DNA of 64,000 nt from Aquatica leii (GCA_035610365.1 CM069432.1:222416532-222480531), one strand, 5' to 3'; positions 35,047 through 47,929 are shown, numbered from the stretch's first letter. Numbers and translations are program-made. The notes: generated by a model from the sequence alone, not told the origin.

Positions 35047-37920
35047 AAAAATCTTGCTTAACAAATTGTGCAAGTGCAATTGTTAGAAATTACAAATACA
35101 ATTTTTACAAACAAAAATATAAAACAATAAGCTTCTTAAGCATACTTAAACATGTTGTCTAAGCTTAAGCGTTAACTGAGAACTCAACTGCTTTGATTAT
35201 TTTACATTAAAAATGTTCGAACAAGTTTTGTGTGTGTTTTTACAGTAAAATTTTGTTGTTTTTTTTTGTATAAAAAAATTATTCAATTTATTTATTTAAA
35301 AATATTCAAATTTTGTATTAAGTAAATAATATGTATTTTTTTTTAAATAAGAATAATAGTTTAAGTTATAAATAAATTTCTGAGTAATACTTAATGTTAT
35401 TTAAAGTTTGTATATCTGTAGTTACAAAGTTAGACCAAGATTATATGTGAAAAGAAAATAAATTAATGTAATTTTGTATTAACACAGTTGGTCAAAGTTT
35501 ATATGCTCTTAAGTAGTTTAACAATGAAGAAACTACGTAAAGTGTCTATAACTTCCTAACCATAAAAAGCAAAATCTATAAATAAGTAAGTACCCTATTA
35601 ATAGAAGTTCTATTTACGTCTAGAGTTTGTGCACTTTAACAGTGTTTTATGGTTTAACTTTATATTCTCTTGTAAACTTTATAATTGTTGGTTGTTTCAG
35701 AAATTACACTTTGTTATAAAAAAACACAAGATGCTTTGAAAAACATAAATAAGTTAATTATAAAAATGTATCAAGCAAATACGAAAACCAATTTACAAAG
35801 GAAACGAACATTTTATTACAATTCTTTGAGAAAATAAAGGTAGAAACACCTCAACGGTAAATTAAGAACTAACTATATGATGCAACTTGATTTCTCAAAG
35901 GAAAACTAGAAGAATAAAAGACATTCTCACAAAGTAAAAGACTTTAATTTAACATTAGACGTCACATGCCATACTTACAGAAATTAACTAGGGGAAAACC
36001 TTTATAATTTTCTACATACTTGCTGAATATTAACTAAGATCTTGGGTTATAGCAACTGCTTTTATTTTTATTTTTGTGTATTTTAAATATTTCAGTACGT
36101 TATACTATTTTAAAATAGTAGTAACAGTACATTTTATTATAAGCAAATTCTAAGAATATTGACAAAATATAATATAGTAAATAAAAAAAACTTAATTTCA
36201 TAAATAAATTTTAAAAGTAATGTATTTGTTTTTTGTATAATACGTAATAAGTACGCAATTTTCTTTTTTTACAAAAAAAGCAAAGTTTAATTGTATAAAC
36301 GTATTGCTGGAGAAGCAGAATTATTTTCATTTCTAATTTAAATTTCTTTTAAAAACTCAAATGCAACTGTTGTAGTTTTTATCTTTTTTACTTTTTAAAT
36401 TAAAGTTATACAAAGCACGTACCAATTAAAATATTATCAGCAACCTTTCAAGTTTTGTAAATTGCTGACATAAATTTTCCAGAGATAACACGTTAAACAA
36501 TTCCGTACTTTATTAAGGTAACAATATGTTAAAATAAAATACTGAATTGAAAATTTGTAGTACAAAAACAAGAGATTAATCAGTTTAAAATTTTATTAAA
36601 TAATGTATTTTATTAAATTTTATGTACAATTTTATGTGGTAATTTGCTACAAAAAATTACGTTGTCGCGTTATTGTAAGGACGGTACTATATTTATTCTA
36701 CATAAAAATGATTTCGCTGTCAACAAAAAGCATTAATTTTGTGAGTATTGCAGTAATTATGCAAAATATAGCAAGAGACATATTCGTTCAATATGCTCGT
36801 GTGCAGTATCTTAATTCAGTTATAGTTATGTTAGCGACGATTAATTCGACGACGGTCAATTCAAGGACTCGATTGGGAACTGGGTTAATTTGGCTACAGC
36901 CAATCTATAAAAAGGTAGATTCGGCAACTCATTAAAAAAATTTTTTTTTCTAGTAGATTTTCATTATTACCTATAATAGAACGTTGGAATGTAGCACTTT
37001 TTTAACCGCAAGTAAATAATACTTCGTGATTAACTACCAATGCATAATGAACATATTTACATTTTCTAATAAATTTATAACAATTTCAAGAAAACAAGTT
37101 TACAAAACTGTCTACCAAGGGCAAGAAATTTTATTTAATGCTATTTTAAGAATTTAAATTAATTTGATTCTAAAAATGTAAGTTATTTGAAGTTCGCGCT
37201 TAACTAAACGTGAATATAACGGAATGAAATGTATTTTTTTAAAGTCGCTTCTTTTTTTCTTAAAAAAATTTGTTTTTCCTTTTTTAATCTTGTTATGGAT
37301 GTAATCAATGTTTCGAGTAATACTATTTTTGACTAATTTTAGTAATTTTAACCGAAAAACAAAACTTACGTTATTTATTTATTTTTGTATTGTAAAAGCA
37401 ATTACCTCAAAATAAATTGTATTAAACTAGTGACAACTGTCACAATCACAAAACCAAATATTTAATTTTTAATTTGAAATTATTAGCTTGAACTTTAAAT
37501 TTGGCCAAAAAAGTTTTAATGAACATGATGAGTAATATACGATTGAAGAACCATCTGATAGTATAATTTACTATGAATGAATAATAGTAAGTAAATGGCT
37601 ATAAAGATAGAAACATTAAAAGCTGATTTTATACCCGCGTAATTCAAATAAGTTTTGAACAAACCGCGGACTAAAATCACAACGTATAAACGTTGTTTTA
37701 ATAAATCTAATAGTGGAAAAAATTGTATATAGACCGCGGTTGAGAAAATTATTTTAATAACTTTTAGCTTCACTCGTACAATAACAGAAACATTAATTGA
37801 TAATAAAACATGAACTAGAAAGTATTAAATATCACATTTACTTACGCAAACACTAATAAACAAAATAAATAGATATAATAATATTTAAAACAATAATAGC
37901 ATATTGTGTATCAAGTACGT
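35047..37920. other. AT-rich DNA, nothing recognised
   Basis: The longest ORF (36603-36935, 110 codons) has no motif I recognise and was not called as a gene. No RNA genes or large repeats seen. Confidence 0.4.
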
Positions 37921-37927
37921 GAATTAA

Positions 37928-38447
37928 ATTTTTTTTACACAAGCGTGGAGTTTGCAAAACGAGCTAAGGGAGTGAAGCAACCACGCGAGTGTAAAAAAAT
38001 CTTTATTCACACTCGGTTAGTAACGTACAGTTTTCCGAACCTCTTAAAGGTTGGTAAGTGAGCGGTTTCCATGGTTAAAAAAAAACGAGTATGTAATGAA
38101 ACCTCACGGTCAGTAATGTACACTTTCCGAACCTGTAATTTGTGTGTGTTTTGTTTTAACTAATTTGATAAAATGACAATCATAAATTAAACACGTATAT
38201 GTCAATTGTGAAGTGCCTACTATGTGTTAATATTTTACCGAAATAAACGATAATATTTTGGAAGTAGGTTTTCATTCATTTTTTATTAGTTTTATGTTAT
38301 TTATTTTATTTAATGGCTTATTGTGAATAAAATTGTATACAAACCTTGGAAAAAGTGTTCCATCTGTTTTGAGAACTAGTTCACCTCGAGGCTATGCCTC
38401 TCGGTAAACTATAGTTCTCTCGACAGAAATGGAAAACTTTCCGTCTC
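37928..38447. repeat. Two foldback structures downstream of Crypton copy 1
   Basis: The first pairs TTTTTTTACACAAGCGTGG (37930-37948) with the reverse complement of CCACGCGAGTGTAAAAAAA (37981-37999), around a ~32-bp loop. The second (38348-38447) is a ~100-bp foldback in which GAGAACTAGTT at 38371 faces AACTATAGTTCTC at 38407, with an inner GAGGC-TAT-GCCTC hairpin and outer arms extending to GGAAA / TTTCC. They look like small MITEs or structured ends of the neighbouring element. Confidence 0.65.
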
Positions 38448-38521
38448 GGTATGTAATCTACTATTACGCATGTGTTGCACACTATACTTTTTCTACGACG
38501 ACGACGACCATTAAAGTAAAT

Positions 38522-39312
38522 TTATGAATGTTCCTTATTTAAATAATAAATCTTAACAGTAATCGTACGATTTACACCAGCTGCTTCACTTGATTGCTTA
38601 AGAACATCATTATTTGGAAACTGAATTGACAAAACTCTGTTTGAAATGTCATTCTTTTTATTTACTGAGTTTTCTATGTACCCTTCAGCTACGTATGAAC
38701 TTTTGCACCCCCCATACTGTTTTAGTATTAGTAAAACTGCCTCAGTTTTAAGCAATAAAAAAGCAGAGGAGTGATAAATCAATGACCCGAATATTGTTCT
38801 CCATGAGTCAGTTTTAAATGTTTCGCAATGTCGGAAAGGATTTTTTTCCTGTATAATTTTGAGGACGGAGAAGCACATTTATTTTATAAAATTTGAAATG
38901 TTTTGCAAATTTTCTTATAACTTTTGTTTTTGTGTCAGGAACAACCACGAAGAGGGTTGTTTTCAAATCTTGAATATCATCTGTTGTTAGTTTATAAATT
39001 TCATCTTTTCTTTAAAAACGCACCAACTTTAGGATCTTCACCAATGTTTATATTATGCTTGATGGTATTTTTCAACATACAATAGTTACTCCAAAGTGTC
39101 GATTATTTGAAGGTCTTCGACAGTTCTGCCAAGTACGTTAGCACCACATTTTCCGAAAACGATTGTATATTCTGCTCGGCGCGCCATTTCATAAGTTTGT
39201 GATAGGTATTTTCATGAATATCTAGGATTTTTGTGGTAGCAAAGAAGTATGCTGTGTTTGCTGCAGCTCTTATGTGTGGTAAAGTAGACGGCCTTTCTGT
39301 ATCTGATTCCAT
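38522..39312 (-). pseudogene. Crypton-like tyrosine recombinase, copy 1
   Basis: The N-terminal core-binding domain is at 39103-39312 (MESDTERPSTLPHIRAAANT, YHKLMKWRAEQNIQSF, VLTYLAELSK). The middle (38880-39100) has lost the frame, with WSNYCMLKNTIKHNI and IYKLTTDDIQDL readable. The C-terminal part (38522-38878) keeps KQYGGCKSSYVAEGYIENSV, where the Tyr of AEGY is the nucleophile position. The usual Trp of GGWKSS is Cys here. The first catalytic Arg motif (CRREE in copies 2 and 3) is missing and the HxxR box is damaged. Cryptons integrate through recombination by this enzyme. This copy cannot be active. Confidence 0.8.
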
Positions 39313-39336
39313 AATTATCGCCACAGAACAAATCAA

Positions 39337-40744
39337 TTATCGCAAATTATGCTTACAACAAGAATGACTGAGTTTGACGTTGCTTGTAAAACGCCAAAAA
39401 GTGCATTAGTTCTTATGGCGTCGATGTGTGAAATGATTCCCATAAGAATAGCATTGTACTTCACGCACCGATATTAGAAATTAAACTTTACGCTTTTTTA
39501 TCAATGTGCGAAGTTGTACTTTAGAGAGTAGAAAAATATATTTCTATAAAAAAAAATTAAGTTTTTGTCTAATTAATAAAAATAAATACATGTTTTTAAA
39601 AAACATATAGTCAGTTTCTAAAACAAAAACTAATCAAGGGTTAAATTAGAGGAGACCTAAAATGTCTTTTGTTTTCTTTAACTAATGAAACCAAAAATTA
39701 CGTAATCGCGGGTTAATCTATTTTATCTTATGTTGGTACCTCTAAATATCGCAAAATTTTAAAAACCGTCTAAAACGATATGCTGATCTTCAGAAAAGTT
39801 TAAATTTTGTTGTTGTATGTGTAGGATTTGTAAAAATTTCTGAAAGTGAAAAATATATATGACATAGTTACATAAAAATACAGTAATGTAATTGATAATA
39901 AAAAACAGACGGCAAAACTTAAACCAAAAAAAAATTGGCTTGAAAAAAAATTGCTGTGGAGTTTATTTGCCAAAATTAAAATAGCCATAAATCAATTAAA
40001 CAGCCTCAGAACTTACATATTACAATAAATACTCGAATAAAATCTAGTTTATTTATAATTACAAGTATTTAAGCCATACTCAAAGGACTGATCTATTTGA
40101 TAAATTTACCGATTTTAAACATTTCACAATTTTTTAAGTAATCTGGTGTACAAATATACTATTATCTGTAACTTTTAGACTTGCAACAGGTTTACTGACG
40201 ATTTACAAATCGTTCTCACATAGCAAATAACACATAATTGTCATATCTCTATTTTAAGTCTAGCTCACAAACTACTACAATTTACAAAACAGTAATTCAC
40301 TAAAGAAAGCAGCCCACTGGACAAAAAATAAAATTTATTTTAAAGCCACAGTTCATACCGTTTGCAGCAAGTACGACTCGTTTATATTGACTCGCAACGA
40401 AGGTGTGTAAAATACAAACCTATAATTTGTTACGTTAAAAATCTTTTTTTTTTCGTCACTCGTATAATTTTCATCGTTCACTTTAAATTCGATTTGCAGC
40501 GTTAGAGTCACGTAGCAATTTTCTTTTCTTCCGGATTCACGTTTTTGAAATTTTACACATAAACTGCAAAGTGCTTAGCGTAAGTTTCTGAATCAATAGT
40601 CATCCAGTTTGTTTATATTAAAATACGAATGTAAAATTAATTGATGCTTGTGGAAAGAGTGGCTGAGGTATGATGCACTTTATGTTTTGCGGTTGACTTT
40701 GATATTTGTTTTTCGTTTGTAGCATTAATCGTACTACACTGATT
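39337..40744. other. AT-rich DNA, nothing recognised
   Basis: 39360-39480 is slightly GC-richer. No coding or structural feature supported. Confidence 0.45.
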
Positions 40745-40905
40745 ATTTGATTTTGTGCATATTTAAATATATTTATAAGATATAAGTATCATCTACCTTT
40801 TATTAGTCTAAAACAATAATTTAACATAATCGTCGTTTAAAGCAACGTATATTAAACAGGTATTTTTCTATGTTCAAGCTACAATTATTGAAGTCCATGC
40901 CTGCA
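40745..40905 (+). repeat. Second copy of the LINE-like repeat at 30730-30858
   Basis: The segment from AAATATATTTATAAGATATAAG through TAGTCTAAAACAATAATTTA and AAAGCAACGTATATTA to ATGTTCAAGCTACAATTATT matches 30730-30858 in direct orientation with roughly one change in five to six bases by eye. It is too short and mutated to translate usefully. Confidence 0.65.
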
Positions 40906-43900
40906 TATGTTGCAGAACATGGTAATGTGACGTCGCGACCCCTACTGCAAAATTTTTTTATGCAGTTTTAACGTGAGAATTTCAGTACTTATTAAACGTG
41001 GAACGTGTAGCATGTATTCTAAATGAAACGGTATATTCGTCGTACGTAATTTTGAAAAAATGCAAAAAAATACTATACAAATTAATTTCAAAAATGAATT
41101 CGTAATGTTCTCGATAGTAGAAACAATTAAACTAAAATCTCCCGGAAGGCTATAGTAATGCGACATGCATTAAGTTTTATTTAAAAAAAAAAGAAACCAA
41201 TAAAATGAAGTTGATTGTAAATTTATCTTAACAGTCAGCAATTGGTATTTGTCATTTTTTGTAAGTTAACAATGAGTGTCTGATACAATCGTTTCTTTAG
41301 TGACTTTATTAATATTAACTCTCAATTCACAGAAAACAAAAATTTGTGGTTTCGTATTAAAAGTAGTAAATTAAAAAAAACGCATTGTTGGCAAAATACA
41401 AAATTTCTCAATTACTAAAAAAATGCAAAATCTTTTTAGTTCTTTGATAGGACCGTCATTTGTAAAATTACGAAATCAAAACAAATCGGTTTCAAACCCA
41501 AGATTTTTAAACTGCAAACTTGGACATTTTTTTAAAATTATTATAATGTAAATGCAACCATAGCAAATTTAAATTATTTAATACAATGTACTGTTATACC
41601 TAGGTCAATTTTTTTAAACAACCAATTAAAAAGTGTATGTGTTTCTTATTTTTGTATTTATTACTAACAATACACAAATTTATAATGTATCATGTACATA
41701 CATATATTGTTAGTAACTTAAAAATAATTTTAAGGTAAAAAATAATAAAAAACAAATAATAAATTATAAACCAGAAACTTTTCTATAATAGTACAGTTAT
41801 ACACAAGTTACGCGCTTCAATCGCGAATTTCATACACGAGCTGCGCAGCAGCAAGTGCACTAAACGGTAGAGTGATTGAAACATATTCTATGACATGTGT
41901 TTTATTGTAAAAACAAAGACACATAATATTATCATTAGAACATTTTTCCTGTCAAGAAAAAATCTGTAAAAATTGACACGACTAAAGTCCTTGTATTAAA
42001 CACAATAATTAGCATTAGCATTAATATTCTTTTATTAAATCACTAAAGACTAAGTCAAGAAATGGTCAAAATAAAATCTTTTGGAAGGCTTATTCTAAAT
42101 TTGGAACTAAATCAAGCAGATAAAAATGCAAAACGTAATTTTGCACTGTATTTTTTTGATGCAGTCTATAATAAAAATAAGTGGCCGTGTGGAGTGATAC
42201 GATAAATGCCTTGTTTTGTTTCCTATGTTTATTTAAATGAAAAAACGAAAAATTGTTTAACAAAAGACGTTTCTGGACAAACCAAACATGTGGGAAGTTG
42301 CTTTATGTGTCGTTCAACAATTTCATTTCAACAAAAAACAAGAGAGTATTGTGATAGTTGTAAGCAACTATTCTATATTTTTAACAATTTATAGTATAGG
42401 TCTAACTTTTACATTCCAAACAAACAAATTTACATTGGTAGATATAATGCAAATATGCAATATTTCGATAATTAAGGGAACCCGAGCGCACCCTTTAGTA
42501 TGTGACAACAACTCTATATGTACATACGTACAGTTGTACGTGCAAACGACTAACAGCGTAGATAAAAGAAAACTAGAATAAAAAATATAACAGTTTTAAG
42601 TTTTTTTTTTCTGTCGAAGTTTGCGGCGAGCTAGCGGCACCTATCTCATAATTTCCATAAATTCGCTGAAATAAACAATGATATACATAAAGCGTTATTA
42701 CAAATAAATTCCTATAGGTTCATACGATCTATGAAAAAAAAAACAGATTCGCCAAGTTTCCCCTAGATTAATATGGATGTTTCAGTAAGTGGACCTTCTA
42801 ATAAGATGATAACTGTAGTAATTGATTGAAAGTTTTGATATCCTTAATCAACGTAAGCGCAACACCCTTTTTACTACATCGAAGGTTATGACGTCATTAC
42901 AAGAATTTTCCTAATATGAATCAACAGGTGTTAATATCTCCGCATTAAAGGAATACGTGTGAGTATCCAAAATTGCTAATGACAATGACAAAAAAATAAA
43001 ATTAAATCACAAAAATTAAATCAGTTCTTACCCCAGAAATACTTTCACATAAACAGCAAAAGTACTACATCTATTTGTAATGTGAATGCTTTAAATATTT
43101 AGAGATAAAAGCTTCTCCAGGCGTGTATGCTAGATGATAACAGTACCACAAGCACCGGAAAAACGGTGTTACACAAGTTGACAGCTACCACTCTCGATGT
43201 AGCGAAAAATGGGCAAAACTTATACGGTAAGAAAATCACACTTTTAACATAACATGTTGTGTAATACCGACGAGAGTTTTAAGGTAAATGGACGGCATGG
43301 TATAATATAACGTTTGCTTTAAATTATATTGTTTAATTAACTGTTCCTCAGTTTAACAAAATTATTTTTTAAAATAAAATGTTTACAACTTTATAAATTA
43401 AAATTGATTATTAAATTTGCAACGTAGTACACATTAATTTATATTGAGTAGTAACACGATACATAATTTTAATTATCCATTATTTGTTACAGACTTATTT
43501 CAAATTTTAATTTGTAAAATATATACACCAATTAAGTACTTTGTTAAAATTAAAAATAACTTAATTGTTGTTGCGCGCGTATTAATGCTAAAACTAATAA
43601 AAACAACATTGTTTAATTGTTTGATAATTAACATCATTAATATTTTAAATACAAACAGGTCTATAACTTAAGTCTAAAGTGATTTTAATTAAAATAACAT
43701 TTAAATAAGACAATATTAATTGTAATTAACAATAATAACTTAAAACAATATCACAATAACAACGTATTTTTGCCCTAATTTTTTATTATAATTAATATTG
43801 AATTAGATATGTTACACAACATAAATAACTTTCTAATTATGTTAAGATTAAACGTTTTTCCCAAATACTTTTTCTAACTTTTCCTTAATGCTTGTTTCGT

Positions 43901-45415
43901 TGTCTAGAATTGTAACATCTTGATGATGATCTGAAATGGATTATATTTTGAAATAATGGCTTGTAACTCTAGTCATTGCCTAGCGACGGACGCTTAGTGA
44001 GAGAAAGTTTCTTGTGAATGTTTCCAATATAAAGGGAGAAATTAGATAATAAGACAACTTTATTCTTATTTTTATTTTATTATTTATTTGATAAAAACTC
44101 AATAATCAAGTTTTTGTTTGAAAACATTAAATAAAAATGTAATTTATGATTATTTGCACATAAATTAAAACAATTTACATTTGAAAATTTTAATTTTAAT
44201 TTAATGTGTTTTAAACAGGTTTTGTTAATTAACTATGTCTAAATAATGTTTTTATTTATAACAATATAAGTGAACTAAATAAAAATAACAATAAATTTTA
44301 TAATTCTACATACAAGCTGCGTCATAAATAGGTAAACAGTTTAATTTTTTAATTAATTCTTTTTGTCAATATGTTTTTATATATCTCTTTAAAAAGGTAC
44401 ATGATATTAACAGTAAAAAAATTTTTACAGCGTAATTTGTTTAAAAATTAATATTTATCGCAAACGCATAAATATCTTTAAACAAAAATTCACGTTTCCG
44501 ACCCGTCAGATCTAAAAAAAATGTTTAACTTTTAATGAAAGTCAACATTTATTATCTGTTGTTTAATCAACTTGTAAGTACGAAACAGCGACAAACAACA
44601 TAAAACTTACAAGCTTTTATATTGGTAAGCACGAAAGCGGCCATTTTGACCGATAAATACATATGTAATATATACATACGAAAAATTAATCACTATATTG
44701 TTTGTTAGGTTTGTAGGGTACAAAACATACTTCAATATAAAATTTGCAATATTACATTCACAAAAACTCCAAAACAGCATTTGTACAGAGTGTAACCAGT
44801 ATAACTAGTAATCTTTTAATGGGAGATAGCTGTAATGATTTAAATCATATTTGCATTGTAAACATAAGGTCCATTCCTTATAGTTTTCGAGAAAAATTCA
44901 TATTAAAATTTAAGACTGCCCTGTTATAGTCTATTGTAAATTCATAGGAAGAAAAGCCAATGACCCAATTCAGGATCGTTTATTAGTAAACAACACGTAC
45001 AAAGTGCAAGAATGCGATAAGATTGTTTTGCTTAGTTTTACTGTAGATTGTTGAACACGTACAGAAACCATAACCTTGGTTAACATAAAATAAGACTATG
45101 TAGCTAAAATTTCTTTTTTTTGCTATTCAGGGGTCATTGTGTCTATTTCGGTTGTGCATTACTGTTGATTCGATTATCATTTATTTCAAGATATTTTAAA
45201 TATTTTAGACATAAAACTTTCAGCATAAAGCATATTAAATTATTTTTGTAGTTTGGTATTCGGTGTTTAGTTTTGTTAATTGTTCAATTTAGTTTTGTTA
45301 GTTTTTCGTATTAATTACTAATTCCAATTTTTAATTTCTACATTTAAGACTTCAAAATAACCGGTTGACATTGTTACTTAACTTTTTTTGTCGTTATTAA
45401 GAACGTTGAAAAAAA
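40906..45415. other. AT-rich DNA, nothing recognised
   Basis: No host gene or mobile element coding was found. 42620-42780 and 43100-43260 are a little GC-richer and read like unique non-coding DNA. ORFs here (42206-42394, 42288-42581, 43444-43671) carry no recognisable motif. Confidence 0.4.
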
Positions 45416-46470
45416 TTAAGGACTTTGCTGAAATTTTAATATTCGATGTGTATGAGTAACTACCAATCCATGCTTAAGACACTGCTTTAAGTTTCTGTAA
45501 TGAATGATGTATGCTGTTTTATCATTTAAATTTGGAATAAGTTTTTTCTGGGATGAGGTTGAACCTGGAGAACAAATACTTTCTGGACAGAACGGTAAAT
45601 CGTTGTGATGGTCATGTAAATTATCAGGATAATGTAAATTCACTTCTAATATGTACCCCTCTTCAGCATCGTCGGGTATGTTTAAAACGTTAAAAGAGTC
45701 CACAGCTTCAGACGATAACCAAGTAAATCCTGTACGAGGTAAATACTCTCGCATTGAGGGTCCATATAAATTTGTGGAATCTAAGTACATAATGTATGAT
45801 GTAGAGTTTTTAGAATTAAAGCTTGGAATGTATGGGTTATTGGCTAGAGATTTTCGTTTAATGCATGTACTTACACCTCCACAAATACCTTTCTTGAAAA
45901 AATGATACATATCCATATCAGTCAAAAGCTCTAATTCTACTTGCGTATGTTTTAGCATTGCGTCCCAAGCCAGACCAGGAGCCGTAATATATTGAGCTGG
46001 ATCTAAATCATTAACAGAGTACACGAAAATTTTCAAATACATCAGTTAATAGTAACACATCACAAGATAGGTATACTACGTCATTTATACTGAAACGTTG
46101 TCTATGTGCTTGTAGCATGTTGATAATCTTCTTTAGAAATATGTTGCTCTTGAAGAGTGTCGTAAAAATCTTCTTTTTTTGGTAAACAGCGTTCACTCAA
46201 TTTTGTGTAGTTGCCCACGTAAGAATATGGAAAAATCCCTTTAACTCTTGCCAGGTTAAACTTTTGATCATCAGAATAAAATTTTTGTAAACTGGTACAT
46301 TGCTCATCTGCAAGAGTTTGTGCTAACGCGTCTAAAGATGAAGCCAGAAAACGATAACTGTCAAGAAATCGTACACGCAGGTGCACATCTTCCATTTTTC
46401 CATTTTCTTTAGGTGTTCTATCCACTAGTAGTCTTTTGATTAACGTGATATATTTTTCTTTGGATTATGG
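45416..46470 (-). pseudogene. Family B DNA polymerase fragment (Maverick/adintovirus type)
   Basis: Protein-primed type B DNA polymerases of Maverick/Polinton elements and related viruses copy the element genome. Three minus-strand blocks are seen: 46102-46470 (RVRFLDSYRFLASSLDAL, end of the exonuclease domain), 46011-46100 (VVYLSCDVLLLTDVFENF, Exo III-type motif), and 45416-46042. The last has APGLAWDAMLKHT, ICGGVSTCI, and YIMYLDSTNLYGPSM, which is polymerase motif A. The frame stops at KFQQSP, before the motifs with Lys and the DTD pair, so the catalytic palm is incomplete. One frameshift separates the second and third blocks. This is a fragment, not a working replicase. Confidence 0.8.
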
Positions 46471-46649
46471 AATTACATAAGACCTCTTCTTTTTCTAAAG
46501 CCAACTGTTTTACTGTTTACTGTTTTTTTTACAGTTGAGGCTATCATTATTCATGGAAATCAACATAGATATAATACAGTGAGGTTTTACTGCTTTTTGT
46601 GCTATCCCTACTACCATAATGCTGCTATAAAAGCTTAGAGTTTAAGCAG

Positions 46650-47099
46650 TATACGTATAGTTCATCGCTACACCTGAACTCCTCATGGCAAATAAAATTA
46701 CATACATTTGTTCCATCCAAAAGAACTGGCCTCCTACGATGGGAAAGCGTATTCGCATTTCCTTTTTAAACCACTATTCGAATATACATCGTTGGATTAC
46801 TCCGCAAAAACAACAGCTGAGTATATCTATCGACATCGTGGGATAGTGGATTTGTGGGCATAAAAGAATTTTCAACAATAATAAAGAAAATAGCAAAGAA
46901 CCATGAACTCGTATATGTAAGAGGACACCAAAAACAAACTATTGTCCAAGAATATTTAACAACATCTGTTATTGAACTTTCGAATGAGAAAAATATTCCT
47001 AAACAACCACCAATGTGCTGTTTTCATAACATAAATCCAGCAGTTTGTGCGTTACGAAACGTTGCAACTTTATACGATTTCCATTTTAATCAGGTGTAG
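46650..47099 (+). pseudogene. Maverick-associated ORF of unknown function, partial
   Basis: The open part (46854-47099, 81 codons) reads GIKEFSTIIKKIAKNHELVY, VRGHQKQTIVQEYL, IPKQPPMCCFHNINPAVCAL and RNVATLYDF. Upstream, in another frame, come LPFKPLFEYTSLDYSAKTTA and YIYRHRGIVDL. I associate this pattern (a Tyr-x-Arg-Gly segment, then a Cys/His cluster and an ALRNV ending) with an ORF often found next to the type B polymerase in insect elements. It faces away from the polymerase fragment, about 180 bp apart, so both probably come from one element. The N-terminal third is lost. No enzymatic function is claimed. Confidence 0.5.
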
Positions 47100-47228
47100 C
47101 GATGATCTATCCGCTAATAATAGCGTAGAAATAAATTTTTATTACAATTTGAGTAATTTTTTTACTTTGACTTCCATATATATGTATCTTTCCGATTGTG
47201 TTTAGTTTAGTGTATTTTCGACGTTGCA

Positions 47229-47423
47229 ATGATTCCCATCATTTTTAAATCAGTTATGCTCAGTGCTTGTTATGGTAATACTCTTTATATAGTTCAACCT
47301 CCGAACTGTGAAGACGCTATTATTTGTTTTAAAGATAACTCACACCAGTGGTTTCAACTTATGCCTAACGTATTACATGGTATTAAAGTTTTTACTATAA
47401 CAGCACCCAATACTTCGAAATAA
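47229..47423 (+). CDS. Small ORF with signal-like N-terminus, tandem copy 1
   Basis: A 64-codon ORF of unknown function. It starts MIPIIFKSVMLSACYG, a hydrophobic signal-like stretch, followed by NTLYIVQPPN, HQWFQLMP and LHGIKVFTITAP. The same layout recurs 335 bp downstream at 47564-47755, and the two align without gaps over about 60 residues (shared LY(I/V)xQPP, FK, Lx(M/I)P, HG(I/V)KV-like). After the stop the same frame stays open, with FRIQFSSSNHYIHTDW, which resembles the part after the stop in copy 2. So the ancestral ORF may have been about 120 codons. The neighbour on the left is the Maverick-type block, which makes a mobile element or virus-derived gene possible. I do not recognise the family. 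Confidence 0.4.
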   Translation: MIPIIFKSVMLSACYGNTLYIVQPPNCEDAIICFKDNSHQWFQLMPNVLHGIKVFTITAPNTSK

Positions 47424-47563
47424 TTTCGCATACAATTTTCTAGCAGTAACCATTATATTCACACGGATTGGCGTAAATGTGATTCGTTCAATGATCGCGG
47501 TATTATAATTATGCCAAACAGTGACACGTGTTGTTAGTTGTATATTCAACTTTTGTGTGTGCG

Positions 47564-47929
47564 ATGGTTCCAAAAATATTTAGTCTGTTGATTTTTACAG
47601 CTGTTTCTAACAACAGTTTATATGTACTGCAACCACCATTTTGTTCTAAAACATATGCATCTTTTAAAAGTAATCCTACAAAGTGATATAAACTAATACC
47701 ATTAAATTTATACGGTGTCAAAGTTCTACCAATTGCAGAACCACAGGATTTTTGACTACGTTTTTATAACAACAACTCAAGTTTTCTACAAACCGATTGG
47801 AACTCTGTGCATTACATTATCTTATTAGACAAATGTGGTTTTACTAACTACACTTCTCTATCAACTATTTGTACCACATATGGTATACTATCCATTACAT
47901 TTTCAATGTTATTACTTATGCTAATATAA
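47564..47929 (+). pseudogene. Tandem copy 2 of the small ORF, with two in-frame stops
   Basis: It reads MVPKIFSLLIFTAVSNNSLY, VLQPPFCSKTYASFKSN, then a TGA where copy 1 has Trp (codon 41), then YKLIPLNLYGVKVLPIAEP. A second TGA follows at 47753-47755, one residue from the aligned stop of copy 1. The frame stays open for another 57 codons (LRFYNNNSSFLQTDWNSV and so on), ending with a hydrophobic segment (YGILSITFSMLLLMLI) at a TAA at 47927-47929. Signal-like start plus hydrophobic end would suit a small type I membrane protein. The tandem pair points to a local duplication. Confidence 0.45.

Noticed and set aside
36603..36935. 110-codon ORF on the plus strand
   Set aside because: No recognisable motif, biased AT-driven composition, and no neighbour or splice context to support a gene.
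42288..42581. 97-codon ORF on the plus strand
   Set aside because: No motif, no similar neighbour, and overlaps another unrelated ORF.
45651..45905. 84-codon ORF on the plus strand
   Set aside because: Antisense shadow of the DNA polymerase fragment.
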